A program made the translations under genes and the position numbers. A DNA stretch of 51,079 nucleotides from positions 1-51,079 of the forward strand of contig NZ_JAMWZB010000034.1 in NCBI RefSeq assembly GCF_024305035.1, written 5' to 3'. The notes below the pieces were generated by a model, which worked only from the letters and a program-made list of their open reading frames with translations, did not search any database and was not told where the DNA came from. This DNA comes from Algoriphagus sp. (GTDB lineage: Bacteria > Bacteroidota > Bacteroidia > Cytophagales > Cyclobacteriaceae). Shown here piece after piece: positions 17,144 to 25,548 of the stretch; within the stretch, counting starts at the first letter, position 1; the number at the start of each line of letters is the position of its first letter.

Positions 17144-18973
17144 ATGACATTTAGCCAAAATTTTGTTAATTGGCTGATTCAAATTAACCCAAAACCTATG
17201 AATGTTTCTGCGATCGACTGGGCGATTATAGCCGCCTTTTTTGTGATCTCATTATTGATTGGATTAGTTACGTCCAAAAAGGCCGGCTCTTCGGCCAAAG
17301 AGTTTTTCTTATCAGGAAGGAATATGCCGTGGTGGCTTTTGGGGGTTTCTATGGTTGCGACTACTTTTTCTGCCGATACACCCAATCTAGTGACCGATAT
17401 CGTCCGCAAAAACGGCGTTGCAGGGAACTGGGCATGGTGGGCATTTTTGTTAACCGGCATGTTGACGGTTTTTGTCTATGCCAAACTTTGGAGACGGTCG
17501 GAAGTGACCACGGATTTGGAATTTTACGAATTGCGCTATTCTGGAAAAGGAGCAGCATTTTTACGCGGTTTTAGAGCCATTTATTTGGGGGTGTTTTTCA
17601 ACGTAGTCATCATGGCTACTGTCTCACTTGCCGCAATCAAAATCGGGGGAGTCATGCTCGGTCTCAGTCCTGTACAGACCCTATTGATTGCTTCAGTGGT
17701 CACGGTGGTTTATAGTTCCTTGGGCGGATTAAAAGGGGTTTTGTTGACGGATTTCTTCCAGTTTTTCATTGCCATGATTGGATCTTTTGGGGCGGCCTAT
17801 TTTATATTGGATTTACCGGAAATCGGCTCATTAACCAACCTTCTCACTCATGCCAATGTGGTGGATAAATTGGATTTTGTCCCAGACTTTCAAGATCCGA
17901 ATGTTTACATTCCTTTGTTTATTCTTCCCATTGCCATCCAATGGTGGGCCACTTGGTATCCTGGTGCTGAGCCGGGCGGTGGAGGCTACATTGCCCAGCG
18001 AATGCTCTCGGCTAAAGATGAACGAAATGCGGTAGGGGCTACCTTGTTTTTCAATATTGCTCATTATGCTTTACGACCGTGGCCCTGGATTTTGATCGCT
18101 TTGTCTTCCTTGGTGATTTTTCCCAACATCAGTGATATGCAGGCAGCTTTCCCCCAAATTCCAGTCGATAAACTGGGAGATGATTTAGCCTATTCTGCGA
18201 TGTTGACCTACTTACCGACGGGTTTGATTGGGATCGTTTTGGCCTCATTGATTGCAGCGGTGATGTCCACGCTTTCAACCCATTTGAATTGGGGATCCTC
18301 TTACATTGTCAATGATTTTTACCTGAGATTTGTGAAACCCGAGGCAAGCGACAAAGAATTAGTCACCATCGGAAGAGTTTCCACGGTAGGATTGATGGTG
18401 CTTTCTGCAGTTTTGGCCTTAGCCCTTTCTTCTGCCTTGGATGCCTTTAATATTTTGCTTCAGATCGGAGCGGGAACTGGCTTGATTTTCATCCTTCGTT
18501 GGTTTTGGTGGAGAATCAATGCCTACACCGAAATCTCTGCGATGGCGATTTCTTTTGTGGTCGCAATTTTCTTTGAAGTAATCAACCCCAAAGTCAACTG
18601 GATCCTTATTCCAGAAAATCAAGCCTATCTGAAACTGGTTTACTCCGTTTCCATTACTACTGTCGGTTGGCTATTGGTTACTTTCTTGACTCGACCCGAA
18701 AAAGACGAAGTCCTGTTGAGTTTCTACCGAAAAGTATATCCGGCTTCCTTTGGCTGGAAAAAAGTCTTAGACCGATATCCTGAGGAAAAACAAAGCATCG
18801 GCCAGCTTCCCAAAGAAATTGGGTTGATGCTCATCGGATCGATTATGGTCTATGCCGCACTCTTTGCGACAGGCTTTTGGATCTACGGAGAAGTTTTAGG
18901 AGGAGTCATTGCCACCCTGGTCGCACTTGCGGGAGGGGCTATCATTATTAAATCCTGGAAAAATATCCGTTAA
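17144..18973 (+). CDS. Sodium:solute symporter (SSF/SSS family)
   Basis: 609-residue polytopic inner-membrane transporter of the Na+/solute symporter family, with about 13-14 transmembrane helices. Visible features are the TM1-2 region (IAAFFVISLLIGL), KEFFLSGRNMPWWLLG with VATTFSADTP (the family's Na+-site helix), a GGLKGVLLTDFFQF segment, and GLIGIVLASLIAAVMSTLSTHLN, which holds the conserved Na2-site serine/threonine region. The substrate is likely a sugar or related polyol given the divergent NahK-like kinase, but that is inference from context. Its last codons overlap convergently with gldD. Confidence 0.88.
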   Translation: MTFSQNFVNWLIQINPKPMNVSAIDWAIIAAFFVISLLIGLVTSKKAGSSAKEFFLSGRNMPWWLLGVSMVATTFSADTPNLVTDIVRKNGVAGNWAWWAFLLTGMLTVFVYAKLWRRSEVTTDLEFYELRYSGKGAAFLRGFRAIYLGVFFNVVIMATVSLAAIKIGGVMLGLSPVQTLLIASVVTVVYSSLGGLKGVLLTDFFQFFIAMIGSFGAAYFILDLPEIGSLTNLLTHANVVDKLDFVPDFQDPNVYIPLFILPIAIQWWATWYPGAEPGGGGYIAQRMLSAKDERNAVGATLFFNIAHYALRPWPWILIALSSLVIFPNISDMQAAFPQIPVDKLGDDLAYSAMLTYLPTGLIGIVLASLIAAVMSTLSTHLNWGSSYIVNDFYLRFVKPEASDKELVTIGRVSTVGLMVLSAVLALALSSALDAFNILLQIGAGTGLIFILRWFWWRINAYTEISAMAISFVVAIFFEVINPKVNWILIPENQAYLKLVYSVSITTVGWLLVTFLTRPEKDEVLLSFYRKVYPASFGWKKVLDRYPEEKQSIGQLPKEIGLMLIGSIMVYAALFATGFWIYGEVLGGVIATLVALAGGAIIIKSWKNIR

Positions 18974-19548
18974 TTTTCAAATTTTACCGAGTTCATCAGG
19001 TGGGCCATATCCACCTTGATGAATTCGATTACTGGTGCGAGTGAATCATTTTTCATCGCCGTATTAAAATAGAGCGCACCGCGTAAAAAATGATCCGTGG
19101 AATCGGTTACAAAAAACTGAAACTGTGTTGGAACTTCTCCGCTGAGTTCGGCTACCACTCCGGTGTAACCATTCGGAGTAGCAATCACCGATTCTTCGAT
19201 TCCATAGGCTTTTACTTGATGCTCAGAAGTAAGTTTAAAAGCATCCATGGCCAAGGTTTTAAAATCCACATTTTTCCCATCAATTGCCTTATAGGTTAGG
19301 TGAACCTTGGCTCCAAAGTCCTGATAGTTAAGATTGATCCAGTATTTTTCATCTAGATTAAAAGAGTCCTGTTCAATAAGGCTATGCTCGGAAAATTCAA
19401 AGGTGTAGGGAAAATCCTGACCTAATTCTTGAAATTGATGAACAGGAAGATCGATTCGATTATACCCTTTTGGCTTGGGTAAATAGGGGTTTTGGCAGCT
19501 CAAGCAAAAAATTAGTAGGATTACCGGAATTTTAAGGAAATACTTCAT
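18970..19548 (-). CDS. gldD: Gliding motility lipoprotein GldD
   Basis: 192-residue lipoprotein: signal peptide, then lipobox-like FCLSCQN with the lipidated Cys near residue 18, then the GldD signature PKPKGYNRIDLP. In Flavobacterium johnsoniae GldD is required for gliding and is linked to the type IX secretion/gliding machinery. In many Bacteroidota it lies next to gldE; here it stands alone, convergent with the symporter gene and divergent from a DinB-like gene. The family assignment is strong; whether this organism glides cannot be told from one gene. Confidence 0.92.
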   Translation of the reverse strand: MKYFLKIPVILLIFCLSCQNPYLPKPKGYNRIDLPVHQFQELGQDFPYTFEFSEHSLIEQDSFNLDEKYWINLNYQDFGAKVHLTYKAIDGKNVDFKTLAMDAFKLTSEHQVKAYGIEESVIATPNGYTGVVAELSGEVPTQFQFFVTDSTDHFLRGALYFNTAMKNDSLAPVIEFIKVDMAHLMNSVKFEN

Positions 19549-19623
19549 GGGGTAAAATTACGATTCGTATTTGATATGAAGATTGAAAGGTCGAAATTTA
19601 ACCAACAAACCAAAAAAAATGAT

Positions 19624-20154
19624 ATGAAAACAGGATTCAATACCCTACTGAAAACCCTACTTTCTGGGTTGATGTTGATTGCCTACACTTCGGTTTCGGC
19701 ACAGACTACCATGGACGAGTTTTTGTCTAAATGGGAGAATAGCAAGCAGTTTACACTTGATGTATTGGACAAAATGCCGGATTCAGGCATGGATTACAAA
19801 ACAGACCCAGAAGCGATGAGCTTCAAGGAGCAAATCCATCATATTGGTTCAGCGGTGGTGGGAATTTCTCAAGGCTTTTTACTAGGACAAGACCCGGGTT
19901 TCAGCATTGAACTGGCTTCAGCGACGAAAGCAGAATTAGCTGATTATGTCAGCAAAAGCTTTGATTACGCTGCCAAAACGATGAAAGCACTTCCGGCAGA
20001 AAAGGCAGGAGAAGTCATCGAGGTTTTTGGAAACCAAGTGAGCAGAAGACAAGTTATGGCTCTTTTGATGGATCATTCCACGCATCACCGAGGAGCGGCG
20101 ATTGCTTATCTTCGAGCTAATGGAGTAGAACCTCCTGCTTTTGTTGGGTTTTAA
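19624..20154 (+). CDS. Exported DinB-like protein
   Basis: The best start is ATG 19624, which gives a clean signal peptide (MKTGFNTLLK followed by a hydrophobic core and VSAQTT); the frame is open to 19576 but the extra residues are charged. The mature part has the DinB/YfiT four-helix pattern, with a metal-site histidine in KEQIHHIG and the paired histidines of LLMDHSTHHRGAAIAYLR near the end. Such proteins bind a divalent metal and some act as thiol-dependent transferases. The exported form is less usual than the cytoplasmic one. A strong terminator follows. Confidence 0.8.
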   Translation: MKTGFNTLLKTLLSGLMLIAYTSVSAQTTMDEFLSKWENSKQFTLDVLDKMPDSGMDYKTDPEAMSFKEQIHHIGSAVVGISQGFLLGQDPGFSIELASATKAELADYVSKSFDYAAKTMKALPAEKAGEVIEVFGNQVSRRQVMALLMDHSTHHRGAAIAYLRANGVEPPAFVGF

Positions 20155-20171
20155 TTTTACCTCGATTTCCT

Positions 20172-20206
20172 AAAATAAGGCCAGCGATTTTCACTGGCCT
20201 TATTTT
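20172..20206 (+). terminator. Rho-independent terminator after the DinB-like gene
   Basis: A perfect 13-bp stem (AAAATAAGGCCAG pairing with CTGGCCTTATTTT) with a 9-nt loop ends in a T run, 18 nt after the stop codon. The A-rich left arm means it could also work on the other strand. Confidence 0.85.
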
Positions 20207-20627
20207 TAGGGATCGAATTTAAAGCTGACCTCAAAAATGGTCAAAGGTTTTATTCGCTGTGAGAATTCCGAATGAAGGGAATTGAATCATCTAAATTACC
20301 TCCTCCCCTCCTAGTGGACTCCGCCCCAGGAAAGCCCTGCTCACATCCTTTCCTTTTGCTCACTCCGGTAAGGTTTGTTGAGAGGACCTAAGGATTACCG
20401 ACCTTCCAAGGCGGAATTTTTGGAACGTAGCCATTCTGAAAACATTTTCTCCGAGCCAAAAATCCAAAACACAACGGAATATCTGATCCCTATCAAACAA
20501 ACGTTTGGTGAAGGCCTTGTTTTGCTTTCTGTCTTCTATGTGTCAGTGAAATACAGTACTGGGTTCGACCTTCAACCTTCAGAAATATCCAACTGAGTAA
20601 ACCCCAAGTAACCTAAAAATGATTGGG
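20207..20627. other. Long intergenic region, no convincing gene
   Basis: This is the left part of an 832-nt gap between the DinB-like and acetyltransferase genes. A 73-codon frame (20375-20596) exists, but it has no recognisable domain and lies amid stop-rich sequence on both strands. A C-rich patch (about 20300-20340) looks unlike the surrounding DNA. Nothing assignable was found. Confidence 0.4.
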
Positions 20628-20693
20628 TCTGATGAAATGCCCATGAGAATAAACCTCACACAGGGGAATGATTATACAGGGCATTCCATCTGA
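20628..20693 (-). repeat. Hairpin repeat, type-2 unit (copy A)
   Basis: The ends are near-perfect inverted repeats: TCTGATGAAATGCCC at the left and GGGCATTCCATCTGA at the right (13 of 15 paired). The inner part CACACAGGGGAATGATTA matches the reverse complement of the unit at 28214. It is paired with the type-1 unit at 20714 at a period of about 86 nt. Confidence 0.75.
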
Positions 20694-20713
20694 CCGCTGA
20701 AAACAATTATAAA

Positions 20714-20783
20714 CAGATGAAATATCCATGACGGGAGCGCTAGACACCGGGGCATGACTATCAACCCTGCCAAATTCCATGTG
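20714..20783 (-). repeat. Hairpin repeat, type-1 unit (copy B)
   Basis: Read on the minus strand it begins CACATGGAATTTGGCAGGGT, continues with AGTCAT, and ends ATTTCATCTG, closely following the unit at 28130. The linker to copy A contains AATTATAAACAGATGAAAT on the plus strand, the same junction seen at two gene starts elsewhere in the window. Confidence 0.75.
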
Positions 20784-20986
20784 AGGTTTAAAATGTAATT
20801 ACAGCCACCTGAAAATCTCCAGCAGATTGATACCCAGCAGCTGATTCCCAAAAGCTAGAGATCGACACCTGAAAGCAATAATAGGGCTTTGATGGAAAGC
20901 TAATCTCTTCTTTTTTGCTGTCTGAAGATATTCGAGTCTATGCCTTTTTCCTATTCAAAACCAGCTATCATCGTTTTTATTTTCAA

Positions 20987-21463
20987 TTATTGCAGCAACT
21001 TTTTGATTTCATAATCTTGAAGGTGGGCATTCAACCAGCCGGCCTCCAGCGAAGCGTCATATTTTTTGTAGAAATTGATCGCGGGTTTATTCCAGTCCAA
21101 GACTTGCCACATCATCCCAGTACAGTTGGCTTCCAAGGCCTGTTGCATGATTCGGTCAAATAGCAATTTTCCCGCTCCATTTCCCCTTTCGGATTCGGTC
21201 ACTACAATGTCTTCTAGGTACATGCGTTTTCCCTTCCAGGTGCTGTAGCGATAGTAATAAATAGCGATTCCAATGATTTCCTGATTTTCATTCTTTTCAC
21301 AAACAAAAAGTCCAAAAACCGGGTGTTCACCAAATCCATCTTTTTCCATCATTTCTAAGGTATTGGTGACTTGCTCGGGAGCCTTTTCGTAGAGGGCGAG
21401 TTCTTTGATTAGTTCCAAAACCCGTGGGAGATCCTCGATTTTTCCTGCTCTGATTGTGTACAT
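20987..21463 (-). CDS. GNAT acetyltransferase, spermidine/diamine (SSAT-like) type
   Basis: 158-residue GNAT protein. ATG 21463 gives the family N-terminus (YTIRAGKIEDLPRVLELIKE); the longer open frame upstream lacks similarity. The segment LALYEKAPEQV, then STWKGKRMYLEDIVV, then the acetyl-CoA loop RGNGAGKLL, then WQVLDWNKPAINFYKKYDA, is the pattern of the SSAT2/thialysine acetyltransferase branch of GNATs. It would transfer an acetyl group to a primary amine of a small polyamine-like or lysine-like substrate; the exact substrate is not determined. It is divergent from coaX. Confidence 0.85.
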   Translation of the reverse strand: MYTIRAGKIEDLPRVLELIKELALYEKAPEQVTNTLEMMEKDGFGEHPVFGLFVCEKNENQEIIGIAIYYYRYSTWKGKRMYLEDIVVTESERGNGAGKLLFDRIMQQALEANCTGMMWQVLDWNKPAINFYKKYDASLEAGWLNAHLQDYEIKKLLQ

Positions 21464-21534
21464 GATTTGATAAATTAAGTTTATTTGGAAATTCCTATAG
21501 AGAAAGCCTAAATTAGTCAAAACTCAGAGAAAGC

Positions 21535-22311
21535 ATGTTTTTAGCCATCGATGCCGGAAATTCCAATGTTGTTTTTGCACTTTTTGATGAAAAGTCCGGT
21601 AAATGGACCAATCAGTTTCGACTGGAAACTAAAACCAACAAACTTATCTCTCAGTTGAGTCAGAAAGTCCCAGTTTATTTTTTGGAGCATTCCTTAACTC
21701 CGGCAGACATCCTGGGCATAGGAATGAGTTCAGTTGTACCGGAGATCAATTCGATTTTGGTTGATTTTTGCACAAGTTATTTTGGTAAGGAGCCATTTCA
21801 AATTACCGAAAAGAGCTATCAAAATCTCCCGGTAAAAAGCCTCCGTCCCCAAGAAATAGGGGCCGATCTGATGTGTAATGTCATGGCCGCTTGGGATCGT
21901 TATCAAAGTCCCCTGATTATTGTCGATTTTGGGACTGCGCTGACCTTCACTGTGGTCGATTCAGAAGGTAGTATTCTCGGCGTAAATATTGTGCCCGGCT
22001 TGAAAACTGCGATCAAGTCTTTGTTTCTCAATACCTCCAAACTTCCCGAAGTAGAACTCAAATTACCCGAATCGGCAATTGGAAAAAACACCATTCACGC
22101 GATCCAAGCAGGAGTTTTGTATGGATATACCAGTTTGGTAAAAGGCATGCTCCAAACCATCCGGGAAGAATTGAAATCTGACTTTAAGGTGATTGCCACC
22201 GGAGGCTTGTCGGCCATATTGACTCCACTGGAATCGGATTTTGATCTGGTGGATAAAAATTTAACCCTGGAAGGACTAAGGTTAATTTACTTGATAAATC
22301 AGGCGAATTAA
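21535..22311 (+). CDS. coaX: Type III pantothenate kinase CoaX
   Basis: Catalyses the first step of coenzyme A synthesis, ATP-dependent phosphorylation of pantothenate; type III enzymes need a monovalent cation and resist CoA feedback. The ASKHA-fold motifs are in order: phosphate-1 FLAIDAGNSNVVFALF at the N-terminus, RPQEIGADLMCN (the type III GADR-like motif, here GADL) near residue 105, PLIIVDFGTALTFTVVD near residue 125, and GGLSAIL near residue 225. Its length of 258 aa is normal. The last 4 nt overlap convergently with the M23 peptidase gene. Confidence 0.93.
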   Translation: MFLAIDAGNSNVVFALFDEKSGKWTNQFRLETKTNKLISQLSQKVPVYFLEHSLTPADILGIGMSSVVPEINSILVDFCTSYFGKEPFQITEKSYQNLPVKSLRPQEIGADLMCNVMAAWDRYQSPLIIVDFGTALTFTVVDSEGSILGVNIVPGLKTAIKSLFLNTSKLPEVELKLPESAIGKNTIHAIQAGVLYGYTSLVKGMLQTIREELKSDFKVIATGGLSAILTPLESDFDLVDKNLTLEGLRLIYLINQAN

Positions 22312-22973
22312 TGGTTGAACCTTAACATGAGGTTAGGGTCTGGACAAAGTTCTGCATAGGTTTTTACCTCTCTTTGGGAAGCCACACCGGGAAAATCCCC
22401 CCAATTTCCATTCAGGTCCCAGATGAGTTGAAAGTGCAAATGGGGCGGCCAATCCCCATTTTCCGGGTATGGCCCGACATGACAAAGCCTGTCGCCTCTG
22501 TTGATTTGCTGACCTACTTGGAGGGTACTCAAGTCAGAACGAAAGAGGTGCCCATAAAGGCTAAAAAGTGTTCGCTCTCCCAATTTATGCTGGACAATGA
22601 TGGTTGGGCCATAGTTTCCAAAGCCTGCATTGTCCTGGAAACTGTGAATCACGCCATCAAAAGGGCAAAAAACCGGCGTTCCCGCCTCGCACCAAAGGTC
22701 AATCCCCAAGTGAATATTTCTAAAATCCGCCAAAGGAGTCGCAAAAACCTCTGATCGGCGGTAAATCGCTCGATGCTCCAAGTATCCTCCAAAACCAAAT
22801 TGTTTTTGTGCTGAGGAAAGCTGTGAAAAAACAAAATCTGTAAAATGAGCGGTCTGGGTTAAATCGACCTTTTCCAAGTCTTCATTCTTTGGGCTGAAAT
22901 CCAGTTTAATCGTATTTTCAGCGGTAAGTTGTTCTCCCATTACAGGATAAAAATCAATCGTATTCCAATTCAT
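22308..22973 (-). CDS. M23-family metallopeptidase (LytM/peptidoglycan endopeptidase-like)
   Basis: LytM-type zinc peptidase of about 221 aa. Zinc and catalytic motifs are present: HLGIDLW (H-x3-D), LYGHL and the C-terminal PPHLHFQL (HxH). ATG 22973 (MNWNTIDFYP) is chosen; the open frame runs further upstream but would collide with the divergent dehydratase gene and has no similarity there. No signal peptide is evident, so export is uncertain, which is odd for a presumed cell-wall hydrolase. Alternatively it could act on another glycyl or crosslinked peptide. Confidence 0.8.
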   Translation of the reverse strand: MNWNTIDFYPVMGEQLTAENTIKLDFSPKNEDLEKVDLTQTAHFTDFVFSQLSSAQKQFGFGGYLEHRAIYRRSEVFATPLADFRNIHLGIDLWCEAGTPVFCPFDGVIHSFQDNAGFGNYGPTIIVQHKLGERTLFSLYGHLFRSDLSTLQVGQQINRGDRLCHVGPYPENGDWPPHLHFQLIWDLNGNWGDFPGVASQREVKTYAELCPDPNLMLRFNH

Positions 22974-23069
22974 ATTCGAAATAAAACAGTTTTTCTCTGG
23001 ACTAGAAAGGCTTGAAAAAATAAATGGGATTTTTGAGGACTTTTTCTCATTCCTGCCTAATTTTCCTCT

Positions 23070-24023
23070 ATGAATCAAAATCCATTTCCCTCGCTCAATG
23101 ATATTCGTTTTGCCGCTGTGAGGATTAAGCCATTTACTCACCGAACTCCGATTTTGAAAAGTGAGGCAATTGATGAACTAGCAGGCTGCCAGCTATTTTT
23201 TAAATGTGAAAACTTTCAGAAAGTAGGAGCATTTAAAGCCCGAGGTGCTGCCAATGCGGTCATGAAACTCACTGATGATCAAAAAGAAAAAGGAGTGGCC
23301 ACTCATAGTAGCGGAAATCACGCAGCTGCTCTGGCTCGGGCAGCAAGGGTAGCTGGAATCCCAGCCTACATTGTCATGCCTTCCAATGCCCCAGAGATCA
23401 AAAAGAAAGCGGTCAAAGGCTACGGAGGGGAAATTATCGAATGCGAACCTACGCTCCAAGCCAGAGAAACAACCTTAGCCGAGATAGTTCATCAAACCGG
23501 AGCAGCTTTTATTCCGCCCTATGACCACTTGGATGTGATCGAGGGCCAAGCTACCTGTGCCTTAGAGTTTCTTGAGGATCAGCCGAATTTGGACATTTTA
23601 ATGGCCCCCGTAGGAGGTGGAGGATTACTAGGCGGAACGGCTTTACTGAGTCATTATTGGGATGAGGATATCGAAATTATTGCAGGAGAACCCACGGGTG
23701 CTGACGATGCTTACCGTTCGTTTCACGCAGGAAAGATTATCCCCCAGACCAACCCAAAAACCATAGCGGATGGCTTGCTGACCTCTTTGGGCAAGTTGAA
23801 TTTTGAACTTATCCAGCGCTATGTCGATGATATACTTTTGGCAACAGATTCCCAAATTATCGAGGCCATGCGCTTGATTTATGAGCGAATGAAAATCGTC
23901 ATCGAACCCTCTTGCGCAGTTCCTTTAGCGGCACTTTTGGCCAATAAGGAGCGATTTACCGGGAAAAAGGTAGGAATTATACTATCCGGAGGCAATGTGG
24001 ATTTGGAAAAGCTTCCGTTTTGA
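23070..24023 (+). CDS. PLP-dependent serine/threonine dehydratase (serine racemase-like)
   Basis: Fold-type II PLP enzyme of 317 aa. The PLP lysine lies in FQKVGAFKARGAANAV near residue 52, the substrate loop is HSSGNHAAALA, and the glycine-rich phosphate loop is PVGGGGLLGG. The protein lacks the C-terminal ACT-like regulatory domain of biosynthetic IlvA. Close relatives include serine racemase, threo-3-hydroxyaspartate dehydratase and catabolic threonine dehydratase. It would deaminate L-serine or L-threonine to the 2-oxo acid, or racemise serine; sequence alone does not decide. It stands alone, convergent with the next gene. Confidence 0.88.
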   Translation: MNQNPFPSLNDIRFAAVRIKPFTHRTPILKSEAIDELAGCQLFFKCENFQKVGAFKARGAANAVMKLTDDQKEKGVATHSSGNHAAALARAARVAGIPAYIVMPSNAPEIKKKAVKGYGGEIIECEPTLQARETTLAEIVHQTGAAFIPPYDHLDVIEGQATCALEFLEDQPNLDILMAPVGGGGLLGGTALLSHYWDEDIEIIAGEPTGADDAYRSFHAGKIIPQTNPKTIADGLLTSLGKLNFELIQRYVDDILLATDSQIIEAMRLIYERMKIVIEPSCAVPLAALLANKERFTGKKVGIILSGGNVDLEKLPF

Positions 24024-24025
24024 GA

Positions 24026-24448
24026 CTAGCGGAAGGTATATTTAAATCCGAATCCCGCCCTGAAATAGCTGCTATAGTCACTGGGAAAAATCGGCGCGGC
24101 TTCCAACACCAATCCCAAATTTTTGCTTCCACCAAAGGGTTTGACTAATAGACCGAAAGGAATACCAACATAAAAATCATGATCTCGGCGATTGTCCCAA
24201 ACCCCCAGCGCCATGCCTAAATAAAAATTGACGTCTTCCTTTTGGACTAAGTTATAGCCTCCCATCAATTCCAAGTCAATGTCACTTCCGGTACTGATTC
24301 GCCCTTCTCCGAACAAGGGTTTATCTGGATTAGAACCAATTGTAACAAAGGTATTTGAGCTGAACATATTGACTCCCGCACTGATTTGAGCTTCAGCTAA
24401 AAGTGAAGTGAAGGTGAAGGCGAATAGAAGAAGGGCTAACTTTTTCAT
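24026..24448 (-). CDS. Small exported protein, probable outer-membrane barrel
   Basis: 140 aa with a typical signal peptide (MKKLALLLFAFTFTSLLAEA, cleaved before QISAG). The mature part alternates hydrophobic and polar residues, is glycine-rich, and ends GFGFKYTFR, an aromatic-rich end typical of small Bacteroidota outer-membrane beta-barrels. No family is recognised and no catalytic motif is visible. It is convergent with the dehydratase gene and separated by 47 nt from the oxidoreductase gene upstream, so it may be read as the last gene of that operon. Confidence 0.6.
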   Translation of the reverse strand: MKKLALLLFAFTFTSLLAEAQISAGVNMFSSNTFVTIGSNPDKPLFGEGRISTGSDIDLELMGGYNLVQKEDVNFYLGMALGVWDNRRDHDFYVGIPFGLLVKPFGGSKNLGLVLEAAPIFPSDYSSYFRAGFGFKYTFR

Positions 24449-24495
24449 AGTGGGTTAAGTTTTGGAGTTATTTTCCCCAAAACAGAACCAAAATC

Positions 24496-25548
24496 TTACC
24501 AAGCTCCCTCTTCTTTTAAAATTTTTCTTCCCTCATGAGCACTTTGAAACGCCGCCTCGATGATTTTGAGTACGCAGATGGCTTCAGAAAGTCTCACCAA
24601 AGGCTCTTCGCCTTTCAGGATTTGATCGGCTATATTTTGATAAAATACCCGATAGTCTCCGTTTGCTGTTGGGTAGGGAAGGGTTTCATTTTCCAGGTAA
24701 AGTGTACCATATTTTTCTTTGGGTTCCACTCCCCAAGATTCTCCTTCGGGTTTTTCTCCAACTTTAAACGCAGCTTCCTGTACATCAAGGCCAAACTTTT
24801 GATAGGAGCCTTTTTCTCCAAGAAGTAAAAACTTAGGTGTGGGGGCATTTACCATAACCCCAGCGGTGGCACGAGCTTTAAGGAACCCGTAATCAAGCGT
24901 AATATCAAAATAATCGTCAGCGACGACATGATCCCGCTGCATGCGAATATCTGCTGATACGGCGTCTGGAGTTCCAAATGCCAGTACGAATTGATCGATC
25001 AAATGTGTTCCCAAATCATAGGTTATCCCATTTCCTGGGACATTTTTTTCCCGCCAGTTTTCGCCGATTTTTGGTCTAAACCGATCAAAATGAGATTCCA
25101 AACAAACGATTCTGCCCAGAAGGTTTTGTTGGAGAATCTGCTGGATGGTCTTGAAATCCCCATCAAAGCGTCTGTTTTGAAAAACCGAGCAAAGTAGATT
25201 TTTTTTCTCTGCCAGATCGGAAAGCTCTTGAGCCTCTTTGGAGAAAATAGTTACTGGTTTATCCACGACCACATGTTTTCCAGCTTCCAAAGCCAACTTT
25301 GCCATCGGGAAATGAAATTCATTGGGGGTGGTAATCACGATCAGATCTGCAGCATCCTGCTCGAGAAGGGACTCTAGGCTTCGGTAGGTTTGAACCTGTG
25401 GATATTTTTTTTCACAGGTATTGGACTTTCGTTCTACCACTGCCTGAAGTTCCAAATCCGGACAAACATCAATCAGAGGCGCGTGCATTTTTTCAGCAAC
25501 CGAACCAAATCCAACGATAGCGACACGTATAGGGGAAAAGAGTTTCAT
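24496..25548 (-). CDS. Gfo/Idh/MocA family NAD(P)-dependent oxidoreductase
   Basis: 350-residue oxidoreductase. The N-terminal Rossmann fold shows VAIVGFGSVAEKMHAPLI, with the family lysine in VVDKPVTIFSKEA near residue 96 (usually EKP, here DKP). The C-terminal alpha/beta domain follows, with GTHLIDQFV carrying the catalytic-site histidine near residue 180. It would oxidise or reduce a sugar, inositol or related polyol with NAD(P)H; the substrate is unknown. Its ATG shares one base with the stop of the upstream response-regulator gene, so the two are translationally coupled, an unusual partner for a regulator. Confidence 0.88.
   Translation of the reverse strand: MKLFSPIRVAIVGFGSVAEKMHAPLIDVCPDLELQAVVERKSNTCEKKYPQVQTYRSLESLLEQDAADLIVITTPNEFHFPMAKLALEAGKHVVVDKPVTIFSKEAQELSDLAEKKNLLCSVFQNRRFDGDFKTIQQILQQNLLGRIVCLESHFDRFRPKIGENWREKNVPGNGITYDLGTHLIDQFVLAFGTPDAVSADIRMQRDHVVADDYFDITLDYGFLKARATAGVMVNAPTPKFLLLGEKGSYQKFGLDVQEAAFKVGEKPEGESWGVEPKEKYGTLYLENETLPYPTANGDYRVFYQNIADQILKGEEPLVRLSEAICVLKIIEAAFQSAHEGRKILKEEGAW

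Noticed and set aside
20375..20596. 73-codon frame in the large gap
   Set aside because: No domain and no conserved pattern; surrounding sequence is not gene-like.
20628..20783. Integron attC sites
   Set aside because: The units form hairpins, but lack RYYYAAC/GTTRRRY ends and there is no integrase.
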